Shown in pieces: positions 6,852 through 16,091 of a stretch of 64,000 nt of DNA (its first letter is position 1; each line of letters starts with the position of its first letter). The position numbers and the translations under genes are program-made. Under the pieces are notes generated by a model. The model saw nothing but the letters and a program-made list of their open reading frames with translations. It was not told the DNA's origin and ran no database searches. Source of the stretch: Aeromicrobium sp. 9AM (GTDB lineage: Bacteria; Actinomycetota; Actinomycetes; Propionibacteriales; Nocardioidaceae); assembly GCF_902506105.1 (NCBI RefSeq), contig NZ_LR733304.1, positions 744,001 through 808,000 on the forward strand, read 5' to 3'.

Positions 6852-8465
6852 CTACTTGCTGACTAGCCATGCCTCCTGGAGTTGGTCGACGCCGAGGGCG
6901 TTGACTCCCGTTCCGCACACAGTCGTGTCGTGTGCGACGAAGAACGGCAGGTTCAAGATGTTGATCGACGGGAGCTCGTCGTTGAACAGCTTTTGGATGA
7001 CCGGCCACTGCTCGGCACGAGCCGCATCGTCGGGCGTCGAGATGAACTCCTTCACCTTGGCCGCGACGTCTGCGTTCTTCCAGCTGGTGTGGAATGCGTT
7101 GTTCGTCTCAGGGAGTCCGTAGAAGACGGCGTACTCGTCCGGCACGGCGATGTCGCTGCTGACGCCGGGGAAGGCGAACGTCACGTCGTACTTCTCGTCG
7201 CGCCAGTCCTCAACCATCGTCGCAGGGTCGATCTTCTTGAGGCTGACCTTGATGCCAATCTGAGCCAGCTGCTGCTGAACTGCGAGCGAGACCTGGTTGA
7301 AGAACTCTGTTCCGGCCGGAAAGGCGAGTTCGGTCGAGAAGCCATCCGGAAAACCCGACTCGGACATCAACTTCTTGGCCTTCGCGACATCCTTAGTGAA
7401 GGCGGGCACCTCGCTGGTTGGGGCGTCGTAGCGCAGTTTGGCGAACACGCTGTTCGGCACGGTGGCCAGACCGCCGAAGATCTGCTTGTTGATCGACTCT
7501 CGATCGAGGACAGCGTTGATAGCCTGACGCACCTTCTTGTCGGCGAACTCGTCCTTCTTCTCGTTGAGGAACAGCGCGATCCATTGGGGGCCGGGCTCAC
7601 CCTTCAGGCCTAGCTTGGGATTTTTGTTGACCTTGTCGATCTGGGCTGGCTCGATGCCATCAGCCATCTGCGCGTCACCGCTTTGGAGCGCGAGGAGTCG
7701 GCTGTTGGAGTCGGTGGCGAAGTTAAAGGTCACGTCGTCAATGTAGGGCTTGCCATCCTCCCAGTAGTGCTCGTTCCGGGTCAGTTCCAGGCGCGAACCG
7801 CCGGCGAAGTTCTTGACCGCGTAGGGCCCGGAGCCGACGGGCTTCTTCCAGAAGTTGTCGCCCTGCTCCTCGACGAGTTTCTTCGGAACGATGAATGCCG
7901 GGAAGACCGCGATGTTGTCGAGGAACGAAGGGACGGTCTGCGTCAAGCTGATCTGGACCGAGTCGTCGGCGAGGATCTTGGACGAGTCGTAGCCGACCGC
8001 GAGGTTGCCCAGGACCTGGTTGATGTCCGGATTGCCGAAACGGTCGAGACTGAACTTCACGTCTTCAGCGGTGACCGGGTCGCCGTTGGAGAACTTGACA
8101 TCCTTACGGAGGTGAAAGGTGTAGGTCTTGCCGTCGGGCGAGACCTTCCACGTGTCGGAGACACCGCCGACGATCTTGTCGGTTCCCTTGGGGTCGTACC
8201 GCACGAGACCTTCGTAGATGAGGCCGTCCGCGAAGATGTCGCCGTTTCCACTGCGGATCGCGATGGGGTTGAGCGTAAGGGTCTCCTGCGAACGCGCGTA
8301 CGTGAGGCTGCCACCACTGACGGGCGCGGCTTTGCACGCCGTGTTGTCCTTCGAGTCGGGTGCGGCGGTCTTCTTGTCGTCTGAGGAGCCTCCTGAACAG
8401 GCGGCCACCCCCAGCAGTGCTGCTACCAACGTTGCCGTCAGCATGGCGCGGCGTCTAATCCTCAT
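6852..8465 (-). CDS. ABC transporter substrate-binding lipoprotein, family 5 (importer 1)
   Basis: The 537-residue protein has an arginine-rich N-terminus, a hydrophobic stretch and the lipobox GVAACS at about residue 23, so it should be exported and lipid-anchored outside the membrane. The mature part reads as an SBP_bac_5 (DppA/OppA) protein: SLTYARSQETLTLNP near the N-terminus, GLVRYDPKGTDKIVGGVSDTW, and TYTFHLRKDVKFSNGDPVTAEDVKFSLDR are characteristic. It would capture the substrate for the importer encoded at 3048-6692, whose operon lacks a binding-protein gene. It is transcribed convergently to that operon from its own operator-bearing promoter (8654-8682). Separation of the binding protein from its permeases is unusual and allows much higher expression of this component. 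The ligand cannot be read from the sequence. Confidence 0.92.
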   Translation of the reverse strand: MRIRRRAMLTATLVAALLGVAACSGGSSDDKKTAAPDSKDNTACKAAPVSGGSLTYARSQETLTLNPIAIRSGNGDIFADGLIYEGLVRYDPKGTDKIVGGVSDTWKVSPDGKTYTFHLRKDVKFSNGDPVTAEDVKFSLDRFGNPDINQVLGNLAVGYDSSKILADDSVQISLTQTVPSFLDNIAVFPAFIVPKKLVEEQGDNFWKKPVGSGPYAVKNFAGGSRLELTRNEHYWEDGKPYIDDVTFNFATDSNSRLLALQSGDAQMADGIEPAQIDKVNKNPKLGLKGEPGPQWIALFLNEKKDEFADKKVRQAINAVLDRESINKQIFGGLATVPNSVFAKLRYDAPTSEVPAFTKDVAKAKKLMSESGFPDGFSTELAFPAGTEFFNQVSLAVQQQLAQIGIKVSLKKIDPATMVEDWRDEKYDVTFAFPGVSSDIAVPDEYAVFYGLPETNNAFHTSWKNADVAAKVKEFISTPDDAARAEQWPVIQKLFNDELPSINILNLPFFVAHDTTVCGTGVNALGVDQLQEAWLVSK

Positions 8466-8653
8466 CGGTTTCCCTTCGGGGTGAGTGTCGTGTCGGCTGA
8501 ACTACTTGAATACAGGGCGCCTGACGTAGCAGGGCTGACTGTTTTTGGTGCATCGACCACACCCCCGAGTACGCGACCGACGAGCTCGCACACCCGCGAC
8601 GCGAGCGGCGTACTGATTGGTGTCCGCACGTGTCGAGGGTGACGTGTCGACTG

Positions 8654-8682
8654 AATCTAGGCCGCGTGACCTAGATTGTCAA
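8654..8682 (-). promoter_or_regulatory. Promoter of the binding-protein gene with cluster operator site 3
   Basis: On the minus strand TTGACA (8682-8677), a 17-base spacer and TAGATT (8659-8654) form a near-consensus promoter. The operator TAGGTCACGCGGCCTA (8673-8658) fills the spacer and is one of the most symmetrical copies. Confidence 0.8.
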
Positions 8683-8778
8683 TAGGTGCGAGAAGGGCAA
8701 AAATCGCCCATTTCACCGCCATTTCGAACAGGTTTCTACGAGCCGTCGCCGTCCGCGCTGTCCGCTAGGCCATCGTCT

Positions 8779-8803
8779 CAATATGGGGCGGACGACCTAG
8801 TTT
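8779..8803 (+). promoter_or_regulatory. Promoter of cofC with cluster operator site 4
   Basis: The operator copy TGGGGCGGACGACCTA (8784-8799) runs into the -10-like TAGTTT (8798-8803), about 35 bases before the GTG of cofC. The -35 region is poor. The 374 bases between 8465 and 8839 hold this site and the divergent promoter at 8654-8682; I see nothing else there. Confidence 0.6.
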
Positions 8804-8838
8804 GGGGTAGGTTGAGGGCCGACGAAAGGGTGGGCGAC

Positions 8839-9477
8839 GTGCTCGGATGGACTGTGGTGCTTCCCGTCAAGCCGTGGTCGTTGGCCAAGGCTCGGCTGCT
8901 CGTCCCTGACTCTGTCCGACCTCTCCTTGCCCGCGCGTTCGCGTTGGATGTCCTCGACGCTCTGCGCAGGTCGCCGGACGTCGGTCATGTCGTGATCGTC
9001 ACCGCAGAGGGAGGGCTTCGCTCGGAGGCTCGACACGACACGACGGTGCTGGTCGATCGCCCACTCGTGACCGTTGACCCGCTGAACGCAGCGATCCTGA
9101 TTGGTCGCGCCTGGGCGCTGACCCGGCGACAGTGTCAGCCGATCGTCGTGGTCCCGAGCGATGTGGCCTGCCTGACTCCCGAGGCTCTGGCGAACGTGTT
9201 CGCAGAGGCAGCAGGTCGACGCGGCATCGTCGTGGACGCTGCGGGCGTGGGGACCGCGATGCTCCTGGCGCCGCGCCCCGCGCAGCTCCTGCCCGCCTAC
9301 GGGCCGGGTTCGGCCGAGGCCCATCGTTTGCTGGGCTATGTCGAGGTGGCACGTCATGAGCGCAGGGCGCGCCTGGACGTCGACACCCTCAGTGACCTGA
9401 GCGAGGCGCGAAGGCTCGGTCTGGGGGCACGAGCTTCCGAGACCGAACCTAGGACATTCCACCTAGATTCGGTATAG
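8839..9477 (+). CDS. cofC: Phosphoenolpyruvate/2-phospho-L-lactate guanylyltransferase (CofC/FbiD)
   Basis: The 212-residue protein has the nucleotidyltransferase fold of CofC/FbiD, which activates phosphoenolpyruvate (in actinobacteria) or 2-phospholactate with GTP for coupling to FO during F420 synthesis. Visible family features are VVLPVKPWSLAKARL at the N-terminus (nucleotide-binding loop), VVVPSDVACLTPEAL in the position of the metal-binding Asp segment, and AYGPGSAEAHRLLG in the substrate loop. I chose the GTG at 8839 because it matches the family's start and because the operator-bearing -10 box at 8798-8803 lies only 35 bases upstream; the frame is open from 8686. A cofC copy inside a catabolic cluster means the cell raises F420 synthesis together with the pathway. 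The fbiA and fbiB steps are not in this window. Confidence 0.88.
   Translation: MLGWTVVLPVKPWSLAKARLLVPDSVRPLLARAFALDVLDALRRSPDVGHVVIVTAEGGLRSEARHDTTVLVDRPLVTVDPLNAAILIGRAWALTRRQCQPIVVVPSDVACLTPEALANVFAEAAGRRGIVVDAAGVGTAMLLAPRPAQLLPAYGPGSAEAHRLLGYVEVARHERRARLDVDTLSDLSEARRLGLGARASETEPRTFHLDSV
9446..9469 (+). promoter_or_regulatory. Promoter of the FMO-glutarate operon with cluster operator site 5
   Basis: TAGGACATTCCACCTA (9450-9465) overlaps the -10 box TAGATT (9464-9469) at the very end of cofC. The -35 position (GACCGA, 9441-9446) is weak. A second -10-like TATAGT follows at 9473-9478. The first gene starts at 9551. Confidence 0.65.
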
Positions 9478-9550
9478 TCGCATCCGGATGCTTCTCCACC
9501 CCGGGCGTCCGTGAGACGGAGTGATCCCGTCACGATCCGAGAGGGCAGCC

Positions 9551-11347
9551 ATGAGTCGTCAAGTCGAAGGCGTCGGCGCGGTGGAGCGATGGGTGACCGA
9601 GCTCGACTCGGCAGCAGCGACAGAGGATGTCGAGGCCATCGTCTCCCTCTTCGCAGTCGACTCCTTCTGGCGCGATCTCGTCGCATTCACCTGGAACATC
9701 ACGACGGTAGAGGGGCACGCCGGGATCGCACACATGCTGCGGCACACGCTGGCCCATACCCGTCCGCATGCCTTCGAGGTCGACCACGATCGTCCGTTGC
9801 CGGCGGCCCGCGCGGGTGTCGAACAGGGTTGGATACGGTTCTCGACCAGCGCAGGCTCGGCTGTCGGCCTGGTGCGGCTCGTCGATGGGAAGGCTTGGAC
9901 GTTGCTCACGGCCCTGCGTGAGCTCGACGGGCACGAGGAGTCGTTGCGTGAGCGGCGGCCATGGGGTGCCGACCATGGGGTCCACACCGAACGTAAGTCG
10001 TGGTCCGAGACCATCGCGCAGGAGCGCCTCGAGATGGGTCGTGTGCGACAGCCTGATGTTCTTGTCGTGGGTGGGAGCCAAGGGGGGCTCGCGCTCGCTG
10101 CACGACTTCGCCAGCTGGACGTCGCGACGATCGTCGTCGACAGCACGGATCGGCCGGGGGACACCTGGCGGAACCGTTACAAGTCGCTCTGCCTCCACGA
10201 TCCTGTGTGGTTCGACCATCTCCCGTACCTTCCGTTCCCCGAGAACTGGCCCGTGTACACACCGAAGGACAAGCTCGCCGACTGGCTCGACCTCTATGCC
10301 AGCGCGATGGAGATCAACTTCTGGGGTGGGACGACGTGCACCGCGGCCAGCTGGGACGAGGAGTCCGGGCGGTGGGACGTCACGCTCGATCGGAGCGGCA
10401 AGACGGAGATCGTCCGACCGGCGAACCTCGTGCTCGCGACAGGCTTGAACGGTCGTCCGCGCCATCCGGTGTTCGAGGGCGCCGATGACTTCGCCGGGGA
10501 GCAACATCACTCCAGCGAGCACCCTGGTCCCGAGTCCTACCGCGACAAGAAGGTCGTTATCGTCGGGGCCAACAACTCAGCTCACGACATCGCTGCCGCG
10601 CTGTGCGAGTCCGGCGCCGACGTGACGATGATTCAGCGGTCCTCGACCCTGGTGATCAAGGCGGAAACGAGTCGAGAGCGGTCGTTCGGGACGCTCTACT
10701 CGGAGAGCGCGGTCTCGGCCGGGATCACCGCCGACACGGCAGACCTGATCCAGGCGGCCACGCCCTATCGTCTCGTGCCCGAGATGCAGATCCCCATGTG
10801 GGACGAGATCCGTGCCGCGGACCAGGAGTTCTACGACGCGCTGACGAAGGCCGGGTTCGCGCTGGACTTCGGCGAGGACGGCTCGGGCCTGACGATGAAG
10901 TTCCTGACCCGAGGAGGCGGCTACTACATCGACGTCGGCGCCTCCGGGCTCGTCGCCGACGGGTCGATCCGGCTGCGGTCCGGCCGGCAGATCTCGCGTC
11001 TCGACCGGGACGGACTCGTCCTCGACGACGGCGAGCACCTCGACGCCGACGTCATCGTGTACGCAACAGGGTTCAGCCCCGCGCAGGATTCCCTCGCGCA
11101 CATCGTGTCGCCGGAGATCGCAGCACGGGTCGGAAGGATCTGGGGCCTGGGGTCCGGCCGGGAGGGGGATCCTGGACCGTGGGTAGGCGAGCTGAGGAAT
11201 ATGTGGAGACCCACGGCGCAGGACGGGCTGTGGGTTCATGGTGGCAATCTGCAGATGTCGCGAAGCTACTCGACCTATCTCGCGCTTCAGCTCAAGGCTC
11301 GCCTCGTCGGTCTGCCGACCCCTGTCTACGAGCCTGACCATGGTTGA
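9551..11347 (+). CDS. Flavin-containing monooxygenase with N-terminal NTF2/SnoaL-like domain
   Basis: The 598-residue protein has two parts. Residues 1-150 look like an NTF2/SnoaL-type small alpha/beta barrel (ERWVTELDSAAATEDVEAIVSLFAVDSFWRDLVAFTWN). The rest is a class B FAD/NADPH monooxygenase with a first dinucleotide motif around VLVVGGSQGGLALAARL, the downstream PGDTWRNRYKSLCLHDP segment and a second Rossmann motif KVVIVGANNSAHDIAAAL. The YATGF motif near residue 510 is typical of FMO and Baeyer-Villiger-related enzymes. It would insert one oxygen atom into a substrate (N- or C-oxidation, or Baeyer-Villiger) in the cytoplasm. The start at 9551 has GAGAGGG nine bases upstream. It is first in a six-gene operon leading to glutaryl-CoA. 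The substrate is unknown; the Baeyer-Villiger fingerprint is not complete, so simple FMO or YUCCA-like chemistry is as likely. Confidence 0.85.
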   Translation: MSRQVEGVGAVERWVTELDSAAATEDVEAIVSLFAVDSFWRDLVAFTWNITTVEGHAGIAHMLRHTLAHTRPHAFEVDHDRPLPAARAGVEQGWIRFSTSAGSAVGLVRLVDGKAWTLLTALRELDGHEESLRERRPWGADHGVHTERKSWSETIAQERLEMGRVRQPDVLVVGGSQGGLALAARLRQLDVATIVVDSTDRPGDTWRNRYKSLCLHDPVWFDHLPYLPFPENWPVYTPKDKLADWLDLYASAMEINFWGGTTCTAASWDEESGRWDVTLDRSGKTEIVRPANLVLATGLNGRPRHPVFEGADDFAGEQHHSSEHPGPESYRDKKVVIVGANNSAHDIAAALCESGADVTMIQRSSTLVIKAETSRERSFGTLYSESAVSAGITADTADLIQAATPYRLVPEMQIPMWDEIRAADQEFYDALTKAGFALDFGEDGSGLTMKFLTRGGGYYIDVGASGLVADGSIRLRSGRQISRLDRDGLVLDDGEHLDADVIVYATGFSPAQDSLAHIVSPEIAARVGRIWGLGSGREGDPGPWVGELRNMWRPTAQDGLWVHGGNLQMSRSYSTYLALQLKARLVGLPTPVYEPDHG

Positions 11348-12551
11348 GACCGCAGGCGAGCATGAGCGGCCGCTCGAGGGGATCATCGTCGCGGACTTCA
11401 GCCGAGTCCTTGCCGGCCCGCTCGCCACCATGATGCTGGCCGACCTGGGGGCGACGGTCATCAAGGTGGAGCGCCCGGGCGTCGGTGACGACACCCGGCA
11501 CTGGGGTCCGCCCTGGACCTCGACGAGCTCGTCGTACTTCGAGGGTGTCAACCGGTCGAAGTCCAGCGTTGCACTCGATCTCAACGATGTCGACGACCGA
11601 CGTCGGGCGAGGGAACTGGCGCGCCGTGCGGACGTGTTCATCCACAACTTCCGCTCAGGGGCTCTCGAGCGGCATGGTCTCGGATATCGCGACGTCGCGA
11701 GGTCCAATCCGGCGGTCGTCTACTGCTCGATCAGTGGGTTCGGATCTGACGGCGGTGCGGACATCCCGGGCTACGACTTCGTGGTGCAGGCGGTCGGCGG
11801 ACTCATGAGCGTCACGGGTGATGTTGGCGGCGACCCGATGAAGGTGGGAGTTGCTCTGGTCGACGTCCTGACGGGAAAGGACGCTGTCATCGGCGTCCTT
11901 GCGGCACTGCGCGGTCGCGACCTCAGTGGGGTTGGCGAACATGTCGAGGTGAACCTGTTGTCGAGCCTGCTCAGTGGCATGGTCAATCAAGCAATGTCCT
12001 ACCTGGCGACTGGTGTCGCTCCAGGTAGAATGGGCAATCAGCACCCCTCCATCGCGCCGTACGAGACGCTGCGCTGCTCCGACCGCCACGTGGCGGTAGC
12101 GTGCGGCAACGACGCTCAGTTCCGCAAGATGGCCGCTGCCCTTGGAGTCCCCGGGTTGGCAGACGATCCTCGATTCCGCCGCAACGAGGACCGCGTCGCT
12201 CACCGGGACGAGATGGTGCTCGCACTCGAGGCTCGCCTGATGTCGGAGACGGCGGCGACGTGGGAGTCGCGACTCACTGAGGCAGGCGTGCCGGCTGGGG
12301 TGGTGGGCGATCTCGGCTCAGCCTTTCGCCGTGCTGCAGAACTCGGTCTCGCCCCGCGGTGGGTGATGCCCGACGGGCATCCCGATCAGGTGGCGCACCC
12401 CATCTCCTACTCGCGAACTCGACTCAGGCCTCCCTATCCGCCCCCCTTGGTCGGCGAACAGACCGAGACGATCGCGCGCTGGCTGGACGAGGCGCTGGAC
12501 AGGCCAGCGCCCACCCTCGAAACCGATCTACCGGAGGAAATGCCCCGATGA
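11340..12551 (+). CDS. CaiB/BaiF family CoA-transferase (probably glutarate-activating)
   Basis: The 403-residue protein is a family III CoA-transferase. The start region PLEGIIVADFSRVLAGPLATMMLADLGATVIKVE is the diagnostic CaiB/BaiF opening, and the catalytic aspartate lies in KVGVALVDVLTGKDA near residue 177. Such enzymes move CoA between carboxylic acids through an aspartyl anhydride. The gene overlaps the monooxygenase stop by eight bases and is directly followed by a glutaryl-CoA-dehydrogenase-type gene. This pairing is known for succinyl-CoA:glutarate CoA-transferases in glutarate degradation. I therefore infer that glutarate is the acceptor, with succinyl-CoA the likely donor; other dicarboxylates remain possible. 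Length and motifs are complete. Confidence 0.85.
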   Translation: MVETAGEHERPLEGIIVADFSRVLAGPLATMMLADLGATVIKVERPGVGDDTRHWGPPWTSTSSSYFEGVNRSKSSVALDLNDVDDRRRARELARRADVFIHNFRSGALERHGLGYRDVARSNPAVVYCSISGFGSDGGADIPGYDFVVQAVGGLMSVTGDVGGDPMKVGVALVDVLTGKDAVIGVLAALRGRDLSGVGEHVEVNLLSSLLSGMVNQAMSYLATGVAPGRMGNQHPSIAPYETLRCSDRHVAVACGNDAQFRKMAAALGVPGLADDPRFRRNEDRVAHRDEMVLALEARLMSETAATWESRLTEAGVPAGVVGDLGSAFRRAAELGLAPRWVMPDGHPDQVAHPISYSRTRLRPPYPPPLVGEQTETIARWLDEALDRPAPTLETDLPEEMPR

Positions 12552-13750
12552 GCACAGCAACGACGAAGACAGCCCGACGACAGACGCTCGACCCGCTCGA
12601 CTTGGTAGGAATCGACCAGCTTTTGTCCGGAGATGAGAGGGCAGTCCGCTCCACGGTGCGCGCGATGTGCGCAGAGCTCGTCGATCCGTTCGTCGCGGAC
12701 TGGTACGAGCGCGGGACGATCGACGACGTTCGTGAGCTGGTGCGGTCGCTTGGGCGCGGAGGCTTGCTCGGCATGCATCTTGAGGGCTACGGATGCGCGG
12801 GAATGTCAGCGGTCGACTACGGGCTGGCATGTCTCGAGCTCGAGGCGTCTGACTCGGGTCTGCGATCCCTCGTGTCGGTCCAAGGATCGCTCGCGATGTT
12901 CGCGATCCACCAGTGGGGTTCTCCCGAGCACAAGGACGAGTGGTTGCCGAGAATGGCCGCCGGCGACGCCGTAGGGTGCTTTGGCTTGACTGAGCCCGAC
13001 TCAGGGTCGGATCCCGCGTCGATGCGGACCAGAGCGCGACAAGATGGGGACGACTGGGTCATCGATGGCAGGAAGATGTGGATCACCAACGGGTCGATCG
13101 CCGATGTCGCCGTCGTCTGGGCAGGCACTGACGATGGGATCCGCGGATTCGTCGTCCCGACCACCTCGCCTGGATTCTCGGCTCCGCTGATCAAGCACAA
13201 GATGTCGCTGCGAGCCTCGGTCACCAGCGAGCTCGTCCTCGACGGAGTTCGGGTGCCTGCATCGGCGGCCTTCCCAGAGGTGCGGGGCCTGAGGGGGCCG
13301 CTCTCGTGCCTGAACGAGGCGCGCTACGGAATCTTGTGGGGATCGCTGGGTGCAGCCCGCTCGTCCTTGCATGCGGCACTTGAGTACGCGAGCACGCGCG
13401 AGCAGTTCGGCCGACCGATCTCCAGCTTCCAGCTGACTCAGCAGAAGCTGGTGGACATGTCGATCGAGCTGTCCAAGGGGGCCTTGCTGGCACTGACGAT
13501 CGGTCGGGCGAAGGACGACGGTCGACTTGACCCGGTGCAGGTCAGTGTTGGCAAGCTCAACAACGTCCGCTCTGCGCTCGAGATCTGTCGTACGTCGCGA
13601 ACCATCCTGGGTGCCAACGGGATCTCGCTCGAGTATCCGGTCATGCGGCACATGAACAACCTCGAGTCGGTCTTGACGTACGAGGGCACCTCCGAGATGC
13701 ACACGCTGATCGTGGGTCAGGCGATGACCGGCCGGTCGGCATTCGCATGA
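12548..13750 (+). CDS. gcdH: Acyl-CoA dehydrogenase, glutaryl-CoA dehydrogenase type
   Basis: The 400-residue flavoprotein resembles glutaryl-CoA dehydrogenases over its length: YGLACLELEASDSGLRSLVSVQ, GCFGLTEPDSGSDPASM (FAD/substrate loop), KHKMSLRASVTSELVLDGV, LNEARYGILWG, and the C-terminal LTYEGTSEMHTLIVGQAMTG. The catalytic base is Glu379 in YEGT, the position used by this subfamily. The enzyme oxidises and decarboxylates glutaryl-CoA to crotonyl-CoA and CO2, passing electrons to ETF. GGAGGAA lies nine bases before the ATG, which overlaps the preceding stop by four bases. It directly follows the CoA-transferase and precedes a semialdehyde-dehydrogenase-like gene, giving a consistent C5 dicarboxylate route. 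A non-decarboxylating glutaryl-CoA dehydrogenase cannot be excluded by eye. Confidence 0.87.
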   Translation: MSTATTKTARRQTLDPLDLVGIDQLLSGDERAVRSTVRAMCAELVDPFVADWYERGTIDDVRELVRSLGRGGLLGMHLEGYGCAGMSAVDYGLACLELEASDSGLRSLVSVQGSLAMFAIHQWGSPEHKDEWLPRMAAGDAVGCFGLTEPDSGSDPASMRTRARQDGDDWVIDGRKMWITNGSIADVAVVWAGTDDGIRGFVVPTTSPGFSAPLIKHKMSLRASVTSELVLDGVRVPASAAFPEVRGLRGPLSCLNEARYGILWGSLGAARSSLHAALEYASTREQFGRPISSFQLTQQKLVDMSIELSKGALLALTIGRAKDDGRLDPVQVSVGKLNNVRSALEICRTSRTILGANGISLEYPVMRHMNNLESVLTYEGTSEMHTLIVGQAMTGRSAFA

Positions 13751-15198
13751 TCCGGCTCAATCTCATCGATGGTGAGTGGGTCGGCGGTGCCGGGGAGCGG
13801 CCGAACATCAATCCGTCCGACACTCGAGATGTCGTGAGCACTCACGCGCAAGCCAATGGCGACCAGGCTCGGCAAGCCGTCGGTGCGGCGAGCGCTGCCT
13901 TGAAGACCTGGCGTTGGACGACCGGCTTTCAGCGGTCCGAGATTCTCGACCGCGCCGGCGGCGAGATACTCCGACGCCAGGACGAACTAGGAGACCTTCT
14001 CGCTCGCGAGGAAGGCAAGACGCTTCGCGAAGCAGTCGGCGAAGTCGTCCGGGCGGGGCAGATCTTCAAGTTCTTTGCAGGCGAAGCCGTTCGCTCCGGA
14101 GGAGACCACGTCGACTCGATCCGGCCAGGTCTCGATGTCGACATCTCCCGGGAGCCGGTCGGTGTGGTGTCGGTCATCACTCCGTGGAACTTTCCGATCG
14201 CGATCCCAGCCTGGAAGATCGCGCCAGCACTGGCGTTCGGCAACACGGTCGTGTTCAAGCCCGCCGAGCCGGTCCCGGGATGTGCGTGGGCGCTCGCGGA
14301 CATCCTCGACCGGTCCGGGTTGCCGGCCGGGGTGCTCAACCTCGTCGTCGGCTCAGGACGCGTCGTGGGCGACGAGCTGACAGGCTCGCCTCTGGTGGAT
14401 GCTGTCACTTTCACGGGATCGACTGACGTCGGAGCCCACGTGCTGGCCGCGGCGCAGAGTCATCGCGCCAAGGTGCAGCTCGAGATGGGCGGCAAGAATC
14501 CCCTGGTCGTCGCGGACGATTGCGACATCGACCTGGCTGTGAGGGTCGCGCTCGAGGGCGCGTTCGGCTCGACAGGTCAACGGTGCACTGCCTCCTCACG
14601 TTTGGTCGTCGTGGAGTCCGTGCACGACGAGTTCGTCGACCGTCTTGACCGGGCGCGGCAAGGGCTGGTGGTTGGTGACGCGCGAGCCGAGGGTACGACG
14701 ATCGGCCCGGTGGTCGATGCGGCTCAGCTCGATCAAGACCTGCGATACATCTCGGTCGCCCTCAACGAGGGGGCCCACGTGCTGGGCGGTGAGCGGGTCG
14801 AGACGGGGGTTCCCGGGCACTATCTACGGCCGGCGTTGCTCGTCGGTACGAAGAACGCGGACACCGTCAACCGCGAAGAGGTCTTCGGGCCGGTCGCATC
14901 GGTCATCAAGGTGACGGACTACGACGAGGCACTCGCGGTCGCCAATGACACGGAGTTCGGGCTAGCGGCCGGTATCGTGACGCGGTCGTTGAGGACCGCC
15001 ACCCACTTCAAGGCGCACGTGCGGGCGGGGATGGTCATGGTCAACGTACCGACGGCAGGCGTCGACTTTCACGTCCCGTTCGGCGGGAGCCGAGCCTCGT
15101 CGTACGGACCCCGCGAGCAAGGCAGCTATGCGCGTGAGTTCTACACAACAGTCAAGACGTCCTACACGGATGCGTTCGAAGGAAGAGGAAGAGCATGA
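13747..15198 (+). CDS. Aldehyde dehydrogenase, semialdehyde dehydrogenase type
   Basis: The 483-residue NAD(P)-dependent enzyme shows the ALDH landmarks: [21 protein letters not shown] (coenzyme and active-site Asn), FTGSTDVG, the general-base glutamate in LEMGGKNP, and the catalytic cysteine in [22 protein letters not shown] and [15 protein letters not shown] lie near the C-terminus. The pattern is closest to succinate/alpha-ketoglutarate-semialdehyde dehydrogenases. In this operon it would oxidise a C5 semialdehyde (5-oxopentanoate) to glutarate, the substrate of the two upstream gene products. That role is inferred from context. It overlaps the upstream stop by ATGA and is followed by pdxS with a four-base overlap. 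Confidence 0.87.
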   Translation: MIRLNLIDGEWVGGAGERPNINPSDTRDVVSTHAQANGDQARQAVGAASAALKTWRWTTGFQRSEILDRAGGEILRRQDELGDLLAREEGKTLREAVGEVVRAGQIFKFFAGEAVRSGGDHVDSIRPGLDVDISREPVGVVSVITPWNFPIAIPAWKIAPALAFGNTVVFKPAEPVPGCAWALADILDRSGLPAGVLNLVVGSGRVVGDELTGSPLVDAVTFTGSTDVGAHVLAAAQSHRAKVQLEMGGKNPLVVADDCDIDLAVRVALEGAFGSTGQRCTASSRLVVVESVHDEFVDRLDRARQGLVVGDARAEGTTIGPVVDAAQLDQDLRYISVALNEGAHVLGGERVETGVPGHYLRPALLVGTKNADTVNREEVFGPVASVIKVTDYDEALAVANDTEFGLAAGIVTRSLRTATHFKAHVRAGMVMVNVPTAGVDFHVPFGGSRASSYGPREQGSYAREFYTTVKTSYTDAFEGRGRA

Positions 15199-16088
15199 AC
15201 GAGGTCACGACCGTCGGCACGTCACGCGTGAAGCGGGGTATGGCCGAGATGCTCAAGGGGGGGGTGATCATGGACGTGGTCAACGCCGAGCAGGCGCGGA
15301 TTGCCGAGGATGCCGGTGCGGTGGCGGTGATGGCGCTGGAGCGGGTGCCGGCCGACATCCGTTCGCAGGGCGGTGTGGCGCGGATGTCGGATCCTGACCT
15401 GATCGACGGGATCGTGGCGGAGGTGTCCATCCCGGTGATGGCCAAGGCGCGCATCGGTCACTTCGTCGAGGCGCAGGTGCTGCAGTCGTTGGGTGTGGAC
15501 TACGTCGATGAGTCCGAGGTGCTGACGCCGGCCGACTACGTGAACCACATCGACAAGTGGGGCTTCACGGTTCCGTTCGTGTGTGGTGCGACCAACCTGG
15601 GCGAGGCGCTGCGTCGCATCACCGAGGGTGCGGCGATGATCCGCTCCAAGGGCGAGGCCGGCACGGGTGATGTGTCAAACGCGACCGGTCACATGCGCAA
15701 GGTCGGTGGTGAGATCCGTCGCCTGCAGTCGCTGAGCGAGGACGAGCTGTACGTCGCGGCCAAGGAGCTGCAGGCGCCGTTCGATCTGGTCAAGGAGGTT
15801 GCAGAGGCCGGCAAGCTGCCTGTGGTGCTTTTCACCGCCGGTGGCATCGCGACCCCGGCGGACGCCGCGATGATGATGCAGTTGGGTGCTGAGGGCGTAT
15901 TCGTGGGCTCGGGCATCTTCAAGTCGGGCAACCCTGCCGAGCGCGCCGCTGCCGTGGTCAAGGCGACGACGTTCTACGACGATCCCGACGTCGTCGCCAA
16001 GGTCTCGCGCGGGCTGGGCGAGGCGATGGTCGGCATCAACGTCGACGACATCCCCGAGCCCCACCGTCTCGCCGAGAGGGGCTGGTAG
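15195..16088 (+). CDS. pdxS: Pyridoxal 5'-phosphate synthase lyase subunit PdxS, without a PdxT gene nearby
   Basis: The 297-residue protein is a full, canonical Pdx[21 protein letters not shown] (Asp27), [10 protein letters not shown] with the first Schiff-base lysine Lys84, and [12 protein letters not shown] with the second, Lys152, plus [16 protein letters not shown]. PdxS builds PLP from ribose 5-phosphate, glyceraldehyde 3-phosphate and ammonia that the glutaminase PdxT normally supplies. No pdxT is present within the window, and the gene sits inside a catabolic operon, overlapping the aldehyde dehydrogenase stop. GAGGAAGAG precedes the ATG. PdxS alone can use free ammonium. A pathway that releases ammonia could therefore feed it, or an accessory PLP supply may be needed. 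A second, housekeeping pdxST pair elsewhere is expected but not visible. Confidence 0.95.
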   Translation: MNEVTTVGTSRVKRGMAEMLKGGVIMDVVNAEQARIAEDAGAVAVMALERVPADIRSQGGVARMSDPDLIDGIVAEVSIPVMAKARIGHFVEAQVLQSLGVDYVDESEVLTPADYVNHIDKWGFTVPFVCGATNLGEALRRITEGAAMIRSKGEAGTGDVSNATGHMRKVGGEIRRLQSLSEDELYVAAKELQAPFDLVKEVAEAGKLPVVLFTAGGIATPADAAMMMQLGAEGVFVGSGIFKSGNPAERAAAVVKATTFYDDPDVVAKVSRGLGEAMVGINVDDIPEPHRLAERGW

Positions 16089-16091
16089 ATC

